Position numbers and translations under genes: made by a program
Source: Kutzneria buriramensis
GTDB taxonomy: Bacteria > Actinomycetota > Actinomycetes > Mycobacteriales > Pseudonocardiaceae
NCBI RefSeq assembly: GCF_003387475.1
Contig: NZ_QUNO01000011.1
Coordinates: forward strand, 310,001 to 374,000
Length of the DNA: 64,000 bases
Reading direction: 5' to 3'
The notes under the pieces: generated by a model
Told to the model about the DNA's origin: nothing
The model's database searches: none
The model's input: the letters and a program-made list of their open reading frames with translations, nothing else
In this document: in pieces, positions 1 to 9,769 of the stretch
Layout: the number at the start of each line of letters is the position of its first letter
How positions within the stretch are numbered: the first letter of the stretch is position 1

Positions 1-1
1 C

Positions 2-337
2 GATCCGGTGGACGGGCTGGCCGACGCCGCCGGCCGGCTGCCGGCGGAGCTGCCGCTGGTCGTGGTGGACAGCGGGCTGCGGCTGGGCGAGCGGGCCGGC
101 GACTACGTGGCGGCGCTGGGCAAGCTCGCCGCCGACCGGTCGATGTGGTGGGCCAGCGACGAGCCGTACGAGTCGGGTCTGCACGTGCTGATGCCGGGCC
201 GCGATGATCTTCCGGGTGAACCTGGCGAGGGCCTGCTGGGGTTGGTCCGTTGGTTGGACGGCCGTCCCCAGGCCCAGGCACTCGCCCGGACCGGCCGGCA
301 CGGCGCGCGGCTGGAGTGGTTGCCTCCCACCGGGTGA
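2..337 (+). CDS. C-terminal fragment of a DUF2332-like protein (5' end outside window)
   Basis: The reading frame is open from the first bases of the window to a TGA at 335-337, so only the last ~111 residues are present. The tail contains a hydrophobic strand (LPLVVVDSG), a WWASDE segment and an ending LDGRPQ...GARLEWLP. This resembles the C-terminus of DUF2332 proteins, which often end in DGRP...HG..LEWL. DUF2332 has no assigned function. The match is from memory of the family pattern and is only moderately secure. The gene converges on the Nudix gene, with a hairpin between them. Confidence 0.5.
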   Translation, partial: DPVDGLADAAGRLPAELPLVVVDSGLRLGERAGDYVAALGKLAADRSMWWASDEPYESGLHVLMPGRDDLPGEPGEGLLGLVRWLDGRPQAQALARTGRHGARLEWLPPTG

Positions 338-403
338 CACTCGTGGCGTGGCCGCGGTAGCCGGATTGGTGCTTTCGGGCGGTTTTGCGAACGGTCGAGA
401 TCC

Positions 404-440
404 CTTGCTTCGATGATCAAACCATGATCATCGAGGCAGG
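404..440. terminator. Hairpin between convergent genes
   Basis: A 10-bp perfect stem (TCGATGATCA / TGATCATCGA) with an AACCA loop is extended by six more pairs, two of them T-G wobbles. It lies between the stop codons of the DUF2332-like and Nudix genes and overlaps the Nudix stop. There is no T-tract, which is usual for actinobacterial terminators. Confidence 0.6.
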
Positions 441-856
441 ACGTTCCACGAGGTCAGGGCGTCCGCGAGACCCTCCGTGAGCAGGTTGCGCCGCTCGAGT
501 GTGGCGAAGGTCTCGGCGTCCACCCAGGCCGCCTCGGCGGCGTCGTCGCCCGGCCGGAGCGTGCCGCCTATTGGCTGGCAGGAGTAGTCGTGGATGTCGA
601 AAACGCCCACGGGAGCCGGACGGACGACCGATCCGATCAGGTGACCGACGATGACTCTGAGTCCGGTTTCCTCCCAGAGCTCGCGTTCGACCGCCCGCTC
701 GTCGGACTCGCCCTGCTCCACTCGGCCGCCCGGCACGGACCACAGTCCCTGACCTGGAGGTTTGCCTCGCCTAACCAACAGCAACCGGCCCCGCGCGTCG
801 TGTGCGATCCCGCCGACACAGCGGGTACGCTGGCCTTCGTCCGAGTCCATGAACAC
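428..856 (-). CDS. Nudix hydrolase
   Basis: A 142-residue protein with a complete Nudix box: GGRVEQGESDERAVERELWE followed by ETGL, fitting G-x5-E-x7-REUXEEXGU. Nudix enzymes hydrolyse nucleoside diphosphates linked to another group, using divalent metal held by the box glutamates. The sequence is a single compact Nudix domain without extra domains, so the substrate cannot be named. The start MFMDSDEGQR at 856 gives a normal family length. A cytosolic housecleaning role is an inference. Confidence 0.9.
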   Translation of the reverse strand: MFMDSDEGQRTRCVGGIAHDARGRLLLVRRGKPPGQGLWSVPGGRVEQGESDERAVERELWEETGLRVIVGHLIGSVVRPAPVGVFDIHDYSCQPIGGTLRPGDDAAEAAWVDAETFATLERRNLLTEGLADALTSWNVLPR

Positions 857-998
857 GCAGCGTAGCCGGATCTGGTGTCAAGCCAGTGGCGCTGACCCAT
901 GCGCAGTACAAAGCTCCCGAACCGAACCTTGGTGCGGTACAACCTTGTGCAGCGAGGGTGTGAAGGCTGCTGCAAGTACTTGGACGGGGTTGGTCGCC

Positions 999-1157
999 GT
1001 GAACCTGAAGAAGCTACTGATCTGGGCCGGCGTTGCGTTGGCGCTCTTCTTCCTGGTAAGTGCGCCCGCGTCGGCTGCTGGACTGGTGCACAATGTCCTT
1101 GGCGCCCTGCGGGGCGGAGCCGAGGGAGTGATCAGTTTCGCGCAGAACCTGTTCTAG
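999..1157 (+). CDS. Small single-pass membrane protein
   Basis: A GTG at 999 opens a 52-residue protein starting MNLKKLLIWAGVALALFFLV. It has two lysines, one strongly hydrophobic segment (residues ~5-25) and an amphipathic tail ending in ISFAQNLF. The segment ending in SAPASA could be a signal peptide or a membrane anchor. It lies 27 bp upstream of a PH-domain membrane protein and is probably co-transcribed with it. I do not recognise a named family. Confidence 0.6.
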   Translation: MNLKKLLIWAGVALALFFLVSAPASAAGLVHNVLGALRGGAEGVISFAQNLF

Positions 1158-1184
1158 CGCAGCTGGCGGGAGGGGAACGCGTCC

Positions 1185-1745
1185 GTGTTCGCACCCAGGG
1201 ATCCAGACGAGTACCTGCTCGGCACCGAGCGCAGGGTCATCCGGGTGCGACGGCACTGGGCCACACTGCTCTGGGACATCTTCGAGGCGGCGGCCCTGCT
1301 CACCGGGGCCGTGCTGATCTCGCACCTGCTGCCGTCCGATGCCACGATCTTCCAGAGCATCCTGTGGTACGCGGCGCTGCTGGTGCTGCTGCGGTTCGCC
1401 TACTTCGTGATCGAGTGGTGGGTGGAGCGCATCGTCGTCACCGACAAACGGTTCATGATCACCAGTGGCGTGTTCGTGACCAAGGTGGCGATGATGCCGG
1501 TCACCAAGGTCACCGACCTCACCTACGAGCGGAGCCTGGGCGGGCGCATGTTCGGCTACGGCACGCTGATCGTCGAGTCCGCCGGCCAGATCCAGGCGCT
1601 CAACAAGATCGAGTACCTGCCGCGGCCGGAGGAGGTCTACGACGCCATCTCGGAGCTGGTCTTCGGTGACAAGAAGGCGCAGGCCGAGCGCTTCTCGATG
1701 ATCAAGGCGCAACGCGCCGCCCGAGGCAAGAAGATGGTTCCCTAG
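1185..1745 (+). CDS. PH domain-containing membrane protein (bPH2/DUF304 type)
   Basis: A 186-residue protein from a GTG start. It has a short cytoplasmic N-terminus (DEYLLGTERRVIRVRRHW), two transmembrane helices at ~28-75 and then a bacterial PH-like domain: ERIVVTDKRFMITSGVF, a run around MMPVTKVTDLTYE, and GYGTLIVESAGQIQALNKIEYLP. This arrangement is typical of the YdbS/DUF304 bPH2 proteins, whose biochemical role is unknown. A strong hairpin terminator follows the stop codon, so this probably ends the transcript that begins with the small membrane protein. Confidence 0.85.
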   Translation: MFAPRDPDEYLLGTERRVIRVRRHWATLLWDIFEAAALLTGAVLISHLLPSDATIFQSILWYAALLVLLRFAYFVIEWWVERIVVTDKRFMITSGVFVTKVAMMPVTKVTDLTYERSLGGRMFGYGTLIVESAGQIQALNKIEYLPRPEEVYDAISELVFGDKKAQAERFSMIKAQRAARGKKMVP

Positions 1746-1764
1746 GAGACCCTTCGAGCTGTCG

Positions 1765-1796
1765 ACACGGCCCCGTCCCAAGGACGGGGCCGTGTT
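1765..1796 (+). terminator. Intrinsic terminator after the PH-domain gene
   Basis: A perfect 14-bp stem (ACACGGCCCCGTCC / GGACGGGGCCGTGT) with a 3-base CAA loop, followed by TTGT. It starts 20 bp after the stop codon of the PH-domain gene. Confidence 0.85.
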
Positions 1797-1817
1797 GTAT
1801 CGCCGGTGAGTGGTCGG

Positions 1818-1943
1818 TCGCGAGGCCGCCGCCGATGCCTGGACCGCGGGCAGTTTTCGATCAAGTCTTTCCATTGATCGAAAACTGACAAGGGAAGGCA
1901 TCGGCCTCGTGGGCGGCCGAGCCGCCGCGCGGGACGCGCGGCA
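1818..1943 (+). repeat. Structured intergenic repeat, family A, copy 1 (126 bp)
   Basis: The element begins TCGCGAGGC and ends in a hairpin with arms GCCGCGCG / CGCGCGGC (1924-1931 and 1935-1942). An outer stem pairs GCCGATGCC (1831-1839) with GGCATCGGC (1897-1905). An inner 14-bp perfect stem pairs CAGTTTTCGATCAA (1851-1864) with TTGATCGAAAACTG (1874-1887). The order of motifs (TCGCGAGG, GCCGATGC, TTTCGAT, TCGAAA, CAAGGG, GCATCGGC, GGCCGAGCC, terminal CG hairpin) is shared with the copies at 14072 and 18473, while the stem sequences differ in a compensated way. It fills the gap between the PH-domain terminator and the PHP gene. Confidence 0.85.
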
Positions 1944-1953
1944 AACTAGCACG

Positions 1954-2814
1954 GTGCCCATTGACCTGCATGCCCACACTTCCCGGTCCGACGGAACGGA
2001 CTCGCCTGCGGAGTTGATGGCGGCCGCGGCCGCCGCCGGCCTCGACGTCGTGGCGATCACCGACCACGACACCACCGCCGGCTGGGACGAGGCGGCCGCG
2101 GCGGTGCCGCCGGGCGTGCGGCTGGTGCCGGGGGCGGAGCTGTCCTGCCTGTCGCCGGACGGTCTCGGCGGCACCTGCACCGTGCACCTGCTGGCCTACC
2201 TGTTCGACCCGGAGTCGCCGGCGCTCAAGACGGAGCAGAGCCGGCTGCGGGCGGAGCGCCGGCTGCGGCTGCGGCGGATGGCCGAGCGGATGGCCGCCGA
2301 CGGTTTTCCCGTCGACGCGGACGACGTCATGGGCCGGCTGCCGGCCGACTCGCCCGGCGGTCGGCCGCACCTGGCGCAGGCGCTGATCCGTGCCGGCGTC
2401 GTGAGCAGCGTGGACGAGGCGTTCGCCAAGTACCTGGGCACCGGCAGCAGCTATCACGTGCCGCGCACGGACACCCCGGTGGAGACGGCCATCAACATGA
2501 TCGCCGACGCCGGCGGCGTCACCGTGCTGGCGCACCCGTTCGCCCGCTCCCGGGGCCCGATCGTGACGGCCTCGGTGGTCGCCGACCTGGCCGATCTGGG
2601 CCTGTCCGGCGTCGAGGTGGACCACCCCGACCACGACCGGCCGACCCGGGACCGGCTGCGGGCGCTGGCCGCCGACCTGTCGCTGGTCGTCACCGGGTCG
2701 AGCGACTACCACGGCACGAACAAGGTCGTCAGGCTCGGACAGGAGACCACCGCGCCCGACATGCTGGACGCGCTGGTCGACAAGGCGAGCGGAAGCCAGG
2801 TGGTCGTCGGGTGA
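1954..2814 (+). CDS. PHP domain metal-dependent phosphoesterase
   Basis: A 286-residue protein. The GTG at 1954 is preferred because the protein then begins MPIDLHAHTSRSDGTDSP, the first PHP motif, as in relatives; the longer open frame upstream would run through the repeat element. Further PHP motifs are ITDHDTTAGW and HPFARSRGP, with a C-terminal SSDYHGTNK. PHP enzymes bind two or three metal ions through these His/Asp residues. The nearest characterised relatives are YciV/RNase AM and related 3',5'-nucleoside bisphosphate phosphatases, so RNA or nucleotide turnover is a reasonable inference. It overlaps the MarC gene by 4 bp (GTGA). Confidence 0.85.
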   Translation: MPIDLHAHTSRSDGTDSPAELMAAAAAAGLDVVAITDHDTTAGWDEAAAAVPPGVRLVPGAELSCLSPDGLGGTCTVHLLAYLFDPESPALKTEQSRLRAERRLRLRRMAERMAADGFPVDADDVMGRLPADSPGGRPHLAQALIRAGVVSSVDEAFAKYLGTGSSYHVPRTDTPVETAINMIADAGGVTVLAHPFARSRGPIVTASVVADLADLGLSGVEVDHPDHDRPTRDRLRALAADLSLVVTGSSDYHGTNKVVRLGQETTAPDMLDALVDKASGSQVVVG

Positions 2815-3428
2815 TCTTCAACGTCACGCTGTACCTCACGGCGACCATCACGCTGACCGTGATCATGGACCCCACCGGCAACATCCCGGTGTTCCTGAGC
2901 CTGGTCGGCCGGCGCAGCCGCGAGTCCCGCAACAAGGCGGCCCGGCAGGGCGTGCTGGTGTCGCTGGCGGTGATCTCGCTGTTCGCCATCGGCGGCGAGG
3001 CGATCCTGTCCTACCTCGGCATCGGCATCCCCGCGCTGCAGGGCGCGGGCGGCCTGCTGCTGTTGCTGATCGCGCTGGACCTGTTGACGGGCAAGGGACT
3101 CACCGAGCCGCAGGCCGTCGAGGACGTCAACATCGCGCTGGTGCCGCTGGGCACGCCGCTGATGGCCGGCCCCGGCGCGATCGCCGCGACCATCGTGTTC
3201 GTGCGGCAGGCCAACGGGCAGATCGCCAGCTACCTGGCGCTGGCTGCGGCGATCCTGACCGTGCACCTGATCAACTACCTGGTGCTGCGCTACTCCGGCA
3301 TCGTGATCCGGCTGATCAAGGACAGCGGCATCGTGCTCGTCGCCAAGATCGCCGGCCTGCTGCTGGCCGCCATCGCCGTGCAGCTGGTGGCCGAGTCGGT
3401 GAAGGGGTTCATCGGCGGCGCGGCGTGA
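2811..3428 (+). CDS. MarC family integral membrane protein
   Basis: A 205-residue protein with about six hydrophobic helices. It carries the family hallmarks DPTGNIPVFLSL in helix 1, the GGLLLLLIALDLL helix, and a VPLGTPLMAGPGAIA loop between helices 3 and 4. MarC proteins (UPF0056/NAAT family) are inner-membrane proteins of unknown substrate; a role in multiple antibiotic resistance was proposed and later disputed. The GTG start overlaps the end of the PHP gene, indicating translational coupling. Confidence 0.9.
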   Translation: MIFNVTLYLTATITLTVIMDPTGNIPVFLSLVGRRSRESRNKAARQGVLVSLAVISLFAIGGEAILSYLGIGIPALQGAGGLLLLLIALDLLTGKGLTEPQAVEDVNIALVPLGTPLMAGPGAIAATIVFVRQANGQIASYLALAAAILTVHLINYLVLRYSGIVIRLIKDSGIVLVAKIAGLLLAAIAVQLVAESVKGFIGGAA

Positions 3429-3432
3429 CCGC

Positions 3433-3438
3433 TACGGT
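3433..3438 (+). promoter_or_regulatory. -10 box, leaderless promoter of the RecB-like gene
   Basis: TACGGT ends 6 bases before the GTG start at 3445. This spacing places the transcription start at or next to the start codon, the pattern of leaderless actinobacterial transcripts. Confidence 0.45.
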
Positions 3439-3444
3439 GGGTCG

Positions 3445-4281
3445 GTGCCAGATCAGCTCGGACTGTTCGAGAGCATGCCGCCCAAACTGGTGCGCGTCAC
3501 GCCCGCCAAGCTCGCCACCTGGACGGACTGCCGCCGCCGCTACCGGATGAACTACCTGGACCGGCCGACACCGCCCAAGTCCGGCGCGTGGGCGCACAAC
3601 ACGCTCGGCGCGGTGGTGCACAACGCGCTGCGCGCCTTCTTCGACCTGCCGGTCGAGCGCCGCACGCCGGAGCAGGCCGCGTCGATGGTCACCCGCAACT
3701 GGAAGGGCGACGGCTTCCGCGACGTCGACCAGCAGGCCGAATACCGGGATCGGGCCCGGGACTGGGTCGCGCACTACGTCGAGGACACCGACGTCAGCGA
3801 GGACCCGATCGGCCTGGAGCGCTGGGTTTCCGCGCCGGTGGGCCGGATCATCGCCGAGGGCCGGGTCGACCGCATCGACGTGCGCGACGGCGAGCTGGTG
3901 ATCGTCGACTACAAGACCGGCCGGCACGCGCTGACCACCGACGACGCGCGCGGCTCGCAGGCCCTCGCGCTGTACGCGGTCGCGGCCCGGCGCACGCTGC
4001 GCAAGCCGTGCCACCGGGTCGAACTTCACCACCTGCCGACACGGTCGGTGGCAGCCTGGGAGCACACCGACGACACGCTCGCCCGGCACGTGGCCCGCGC
4101 CGAGGAGAGCGCCGACGAACTGACGGTGGCCGGCGACACGCTGGCCGCGGGCGGCGACGCCGACATCCTGTTCCCGCCGGAGCCGGGCCGGCAGTGCTCC
4201 TGGTGCGACTTCCGGCGCAGCTGTCCGGAGGGCTCCGCCGTCGCCGAGGACCTGGAACCATGGTCCATGTTGGCGCCGTAG
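3445..4281 (+). CDS. RecB-family PD-(D/E)XK nuclease with Fe-S cluster cysteines
   Basis: A 278-residue stand-alone nuclease. The catalytic core is visible as GRVDRIDVRDGELVIVDYKTG, in which D and the E/YK pattern are the PD-(D/E)XK residues. An N-terminal cysteine (TWTDCRRRY) and a C-terminal CSWCDFRRSC trio match the iron-staple arrangement of AddB/Cas4-type nucleases, in which one early and three late cysteines hold a 4Fe-4S cluster. A similar protein in mycobacteria (Rv2119) is annotated as a RecB-family exonuclease. The GTG start follows a -10-like box closely. DNA-end processing is inferred; no helicase domain is present. Confidence 0.85.
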   Translation: MPDQLGLFESMPPKLVRVTPAKLATWTDCRRRYRMNYLDRPTPPKSGAWAHNTLGAVVHNALRAFFDLPVERRTPEQAASMVTRNWKGDGFRDVDQQAEYRDRARDWVAHYVEDTDVSEDPIGLERWVSAPVGRIIAEGRVDRIDVRDGELVIVDYKTGRHALTTDDARGSQALALYAVAARRTLRKPCHRVELHHLPTRSVAAWEHTDDTLARHVARAEESADELTVAGDTLAAGGDADILFPPEPGRQCSWCDFRRSCPEGSAVAEDLEPWSMLAP

Positions 4282-4295
4282 TCCACGGAGGTGAC

Positions 4296-4604
4296 GTGAC
4301 CGACACGATGACCGAGCCGACGAAGAAGACGGCCGGCCGCGGCGCGCTGCGCGGCGCCAGCGGCGCGGTGGCCGCATGCCTGGTGTTGCTGCTGCTCGCC
4401 GTCCTCGCGTCGCAGATCTTCTTCCAGTTCCAGGGATATCCCGGCCTGGGCTGGCCGGCCGTCGGCGGGCACGCGCTGGCCGCGGTGATCGCCGTGCTGC
4501 TGCAACGCCTCGCCGACCGGCGCGGCGGCGCGGCCTCCGTGCTGGCCTCGCTCGCCGTCATCGTCGACGCGGCGCTGACCTTCTGGCTCTTCTGGTGGTC
4601 CTGA
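4296..4604 (+). CDS. Small integral membrane protein of unknown function
   Basis: A 102-residue protein from GTG 4296 (MTDTMTEPTKKTAGRG), preceded by a good GGAG ribosome-binding site in CACGGAGGTGAC. After a basic cytoplasmic N-terminus it has three hydrophobic segments (AACLVLLLLAVLASQIFF, GGHALAAVIAVLL, LAVIVDAALTFWLFWW). It starts 14 bp after the RecB-like nuclease and probably shares its transcript. It stops 1 bp from the stop of the convergent hydrolase gene, with no terminator hairpin between them. I do not recognise a named domain. Confidence 0.65.
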   Translation: MTDTMTEPTKKTAGRGALRGASGAVAACLVLLLLAVLASQIFFQFQGYPGLGWPAVGGHALAAVIAVLLQRLADRRGGAASVLASLAVIVDAALTFWLFWWS

Positions 4605-4605
4605 C

Positions 4606-5499
4606 CTAACGGGCGTCGGCCAGCCAGGCCCGCCAGGTTGGCAGGACCGTGCCGAGCAGGCCGTCCGGGTTCTCCGTGTTGGGGGAGTGCTTGGCCCCGG
4701 TGACCACCGCGAAGTCGGCGTCGAGCCGGTCGGCCATGTCCCGCTGCGAGGCCACCGACCACGCGTCGTCCTGCTCGCCGCAGATCACCAGCGCCGACGC
4801 GCCCGCGGTGCGCAGGGCGGCGGCCAGCTTGGTCACCAGGTCCGGTTCGTAGCGCAGGCCGTCGGCCATGCCGAGCAGGCCCGCCTGCGTGGAGCGCAGG
4901 AACCGCTTGCGCTTGAACTCCTTCAGCTCGACCGGCACGTCCGCCCAGCCCGGGTCCTCCGCGGCGCGGGACTCCAGCACCTGGTGCGCGGCCTCCACGC
5001 CGTGCTCACGCAGGATCACCTCGCCCGTGTCCAGGGCGCTGCGGCGGTCACCCGGCGGCAGCTCGGCCGGCCCGGAGTCCATCAGCGTCAGGCCGGTGAC
5101 GGGGGCGTGCGCCAGCACGGCGGCGCGCACCACCAGGCCGCCGTAGGAGTGCCCGAGCAGCAGCACCCGCCGGCCGTCGGCGACGATCTTGGCGACGAGA
5201 TCGGCCAGCACCGTGCCCAGCGGCGCCGGCCGGTACGAGGACTCCTGCTCCGGCCCCGGCGACTCGTACTGGCCGGGCATGTCGATCGCCAGCACCTCCA
5301 TGCCGGCGTCCGAGATCGGATCGACCAGCGGCGCGAAGTCCTCCTTGGAGCCGGTGTAGCCGGGCACCAGCAGCGCCGTCGCGCCCAGGTCCGCGCCGGC
5401 GGCGGGCGCCCGCAGCGCGGCGATCGGCCCGTACCGTCCGGGCAGGTCCACCCGGGCGGCGCGGTTGGCGGTCAGCTGAGACGGTGGCGCGGCGCTCAT
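4606..5499 (-). CDS. Alpha/beta hydrolase
   Basis: A 297-residue single-domain alpha/beta hydrolase. The oxyanion-side motif is LLVPGYTGSKEDF, the nucleophile elbow is GHSYGG, and the histidine lies in GAKHSPNTENPDG near the C-terminus. The acid is probably in ICGEQDDAWS. The ATG at 5499 gives MSAAPPSQLTANRAARVDLP. The family covers esterases, lipases and thioesterases and the substrate is not readable. It follows the propeller gene by 44 bp on the same strand. Confidence 0.85.
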   Translation of the reverse strand: MSAAPPSQLTANRAARVDLPGRYGPIAALRAPAAGADLGATALLVPGYTGSKEDFAPLVDPISDAGMEVLAIDMPGQYESPGPEQESSYRPAPLGTVLADLVAKIVADGRRVLLLGHSYGGLVVRAAVLAHAPVTGLTLMDSGPAELPPGDRRSALDTGEVILREHGVEAAHQVLESRAAEDPGWADVPVELKEFKRKRFLRSTQAGLLGMADGLRYEPDLVTKLAAALRTAGASALVICGEQDDAWSVASQRDMADRLDADFAVVTGAKHSPNTENPDGLLGTVLPTWRAWLADAR

Positions 5500-5543
5500 G
5501 GCTGGGAGTCTGCCGCACCGTGCACGCAGCGTGTAGTACCGGA

Positions 5544-6923
5544 TCAGCGCATGGCGACGAGAGTGTCGCCACGCTGCTCCACCAGCACGTTGCCGAGCGT
5601 GGTCAGCCGCACCTGCCCCTGGTAGCCCTTGCGGTCCACCTTCACGTCCGTGCCGCGCACCCCGGTCACCGGATCCATTGAGGCCAGTCCACCCGGGACG
5701 GGCACGAGGATCTTGTCCGCGTACACCGTGCCGGCGCCGAAGGCGTCCATCGTCCACAGTGGCTCGAGGGTGGACCCGGACAGCGCCACCGTCTTGGCGC
5801 CGGTGAACCAGGTGATCACCCGCGCGCCGCCGGTGTTGGTGGTGGTCCAGCTGTTCGGCTCGCACTTGCCGGACTGATCGGGCGTCTGGATGCAGGTCAT
5901 CGCCACCGTCGACTGCACCTGCGAGTCGGGCGTGGCCGTCAGGTCGACGTTGTCGAGCGGCACGGTCTCGATCTGCGAACCGGTGTTGTTCCAGATCACC
6001 AGCCGGGCCGGATTGGGCAGCGCGATCGCCTCACGCTGGTCGGTCAGCGCCACGATCCGGCCGCCGTCGCCCGGCACCTGCACGCTGAACAGCACGTTCG
6101 GCCGCTCCGCGTCGTTGTCGGTGCCGCCCGGCCGCAGCAGGGTGAACCGGTTGTACTGCTCGTCCGGGCAGCGCTCGATCACGCCCAGCAGGCCGGGGCC
6201 GGCCAGCTCCGAGCTGTACACGCAGTTCAGCCGCGGCTGCTTGTCGTGGTTCACGATCGCCGTAACGGTGCCGTACTGCTGGGTCTGCACCAGGTCGGAC
6301 CGCCACGTGTCGACCAGCTTGGTGCCGCTGCTGGAGACGTAGGTGCCGTCGTACATGAGCTGGGTGTTCAGCTCGGCGTCGCCGTTGCGCTGCGCGCCGC
6401 GCTTGCCGGTCACGCCGTCCAGCTCGGTGACCTCGCTGCAGTTGTGCGTCTTGTGGTAGACGGCGAGCGCCTTGCCCCAGGCGGCGATGACCGTGCACAG
6501 GTCGAGGTTGCTGCGGTCGTAGCTCCACCGCGCCGCCCCGGTGACCGGGTCACGCCCGGTCACGGTGTGCTGGTCGCCCGTCACGACGGACGGGCCGACC
6601 GCCACGGGGTCCTTCGTGGCGCCGCTGGCCGCCCGCCACAGCTCCTTGAACTCCGGCGGCACCGACGTCGGCTTCGGCGGCACGGTCACGTCGCCCGAGC
6701 CGGTCACCGACGCCGTCGCGGCGGCGTCGCTGGTCTTCCACCACAGCGTGCCGCCGGCGGCGACGACCAGCACGATCAGCACGACCACGGCGTAGTCGCG
6801 CTTGCGTCGGAACCGCGTGCGCGGACCCGGGGGCGCCGGCGGCGGGACGTGCTCGGCGGACTCGTCGAGCACGTCCTCCTCGACCTCGGCGGCCACGGGT
6901 GCGCTCTGCTCGGGGCTCTCCAC
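5544..6923 (-). CDS. Membrane-anchored beta-propeller (PQQ-like) protein, Rv3212-type
   Basis: A 459-residue protein. It has an acidic and proline-rich cytoplasmic N-terminus (~1-40), one transmembrane helix (YAVVVLIVLVVAAGGTLWW, ~43-62) and a long extracytoplasmic region with strands of the type VTGRDPVTGAARWSYDR, LASMDPVTGVRG and GDTLVAMR, typical of PQQ-like propeller blades. Several cysteines (DLC, HNC, LNC, ERC, MTC, GKC) suggest disulphides outside the cell. It starts 5 bp after rhlE, the same pairing as Rv3211-Rv3212 in M. tuberculosis, where the partner is also of unknown function. Confidence 0.75.
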   Translation of the reverse strand: MESPEQSAPVAAEVEEDVLDESAEHVPPPAPPGPRTRFRRKRDYAVVVLIVLVVAAGGTLWWKTSDAAATASVTGSGDVTVPPKPTSVPPEFKELWRAASGATKDPVAVGPSVVTGDQHTVTGRDPVTGAARWSYDRSNLDLCTVIAAWGKALAVYHKTHNCSEVTELDGVTGKRGAQRNGDAELNTQLMYDGTYVSSSGTKLVDTWRSDLVQTQQYGTVTAIVNHDKQPRLNCVYSSELAGPGLLGVIERCPDEQYNRFTLLRPGGTDNDAERPNVLFSVQVPGDGGRIVALTDQREAIALPNPARLVIWNNTGSQIETVPLDNVDLTATPDSQVQSTVAMTCIQTPDQSGKCEPNSWTTTNTGGARVITWFTGAKTVALSGSTLEPLWTMDAFGAGTVYADKILVPVPGGLASMDPVTGVRGTDVKVDRKGYQGQVRLTTLGNVLVEQRGDTLVAMR

Positions 6924-6928
6924 GGGCC

Positions 6929-8641
<1,713 letters not shown>

Positions 8642-8887
8642 CGGCCTGGCTGGGCCGCTCGACCACGGCCGGGACGTTGTGTCTCGCCCGGCGGGCCGCG
8701 GGAGGGCCGACGAGGTTGTCGTGCGCGCACCCTGTCCGCATGGCGGCGATGGGGCCGCCGTGCTCGGTCAGCCCGGTGATGAGGTGGGACTCGTGGGGGT
8801 CGTCCCCAGGTCGCGCCGCCGCCATTACCAGGCGTCAGGGCCGGAGTCTACCTGCCCGGACGTGGTTTTGGCGCGCCCCGCGGCGGC

Positions 8888-8893
8888 TAGGCT
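8888..8893 (+). promoter_or_regulatory. -10 box, leaderless promoter of the ferritin-like gene
   Basis: TAGGCT lies 8 bases upstream of ATG 8902 with no ribosome-binding site between, as expected for a leaderless transcript. The rest of the 8642-8901 gap holds the 5' region of rhlE and nothing else I can name. Confidence 0.5.
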
Positions 8894-8901
8894 CTGCGCA
8901 C

Positions 8902-9558
8902 ATGAGCGAGGCGGACGAGGTTCTGGCTGAGGGCGTCGCGGATCTGTTGGGGGTGTTGGCATACGGCGAGCTGTCGGCGTTCGACCGGCTCGCCGAGGAC
9001 GCCCGCAGCGCGCCGACGCTGGCGGGGCGGGCGGCGCTGTCCAGCATGGCGGCCGCCGAGATCGGCCACTACCAGCTGCTGGAGCGGTACCTGGGGGAGC
9101 ACGGCGTGGCCGTGGCGGACGCGATGGCGCCGTTCGCGGGCGCGTTCGACGCGTTCAACGCCTCCACCGCGCCGCGGTCGTGGCACGAATCACTGGTGAA
9201 GGCCTACGTCGGCGACGGGCTGGCCGCCGACTTCTACCGGGAGGTCGCCGGCTGGCTGGACGAGCCGACCCAGAAGCTGGTGCTGGAGGTGCTGGCCGAC
9301 ACCGGGCACTCGGCGTTCGCCGAGCGCGAGGTCAAGGCCGCCTGCGAGGACGACCGCAAGGTCCGCGACCGGCTCACGCTGTGGGGCCGGCGGCTGCTGG
9401 GCGAGGCGTTGACGCAGGCCCAGCACGTGGTGGCCGAGCGGGACGGGCTGGCCGAGCTGATCATCCGCGGCTCCGGCGACCTGGCCGGCATCGGCGCCCT
9501 GTTCCGCCGCCTCCAGCAGTCCCACACCAAACGCATGTCCGCCCTAGGCCTCGGCTGA
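8902..9558 (+). CDS. Ferritin-like / MiaE-like di-iron fold protein (Rv3210c-type)
   Basis: A 218-residue, almost wholly helical protein. Acidic and histidine residues are spaced as in a four-helix di-iron bundle: [48 protein letters not shown] and [12 protein letters not shown]. Proteins of this type in mycobacteria are annotated as ferritin-like or tRNA-(ms2io6A)-hydroxylase-like. The exact reaction is not known. It occupies the same place beside rhlE and DUF3107 as Rv3210c. A 116-bp palindromic element begins 3 bases after its stop. Confidence 0.75.
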   Translation: MSEADEVLAEGVADLLGVLAYGELSAFDRLAEDARSAPTLAGRAALSSMAAAEIGHYQLLERYLGEHGVAVADAMAPFAGAFDAFNASTAPRSWHESLVKAYVGDGLAADFYREVAGWLDEPTQKLVLEVLADTGHSAFAEREVKAACEDDRKVRDRLTLWGRRLLGEALTQAQHVVAERDGLAELIIRGSGDLAGIGALFRRLQQSHTKRMSALGLG

Positions 9559-9560
9559 AT

Positions 9561-9676
9561 CCCCGCGAGTCGCGCTCTGGGACACCCCGAATGTCAGTTT
9601 CGGGCAGAAACGAGCCTCGGGTCTCAGATGTGCCTGAAACCTGCATTCCTTGTGTCCGTGAGCGCGACTCGCGGGG
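9561..9676. repeat. Long imperfect inverted repeat, family B element (116 bp)
   Basis: The arms CCCCGCGAGTCGCGCTC (9561-9577) and GAGCGCGACTCGCGGGG (9660-9676) are perfect 17-bp complements. Pairing continues inwards, with mismatches, through GGACAC / GTGTCC, GAATG / CATTC and TTTC / GAAA, so most of the 48-base arms can pair. It begins right after the stop codon of the ferritin-like gene and does not resemble the family A repeats. Its size and position suggest a mobile palindromic element or a very long terminator. Confidence 0.7.
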
Positions 9677-9769
9677 GTGTTCGCCGATGGCGGATGGGTC
9701 GGTGGCATGGGGGGACGGTTCGTTCTACTAGCCTGGTCGGCGAGAGCATGTTCGGATCCGGAGGTCAGC

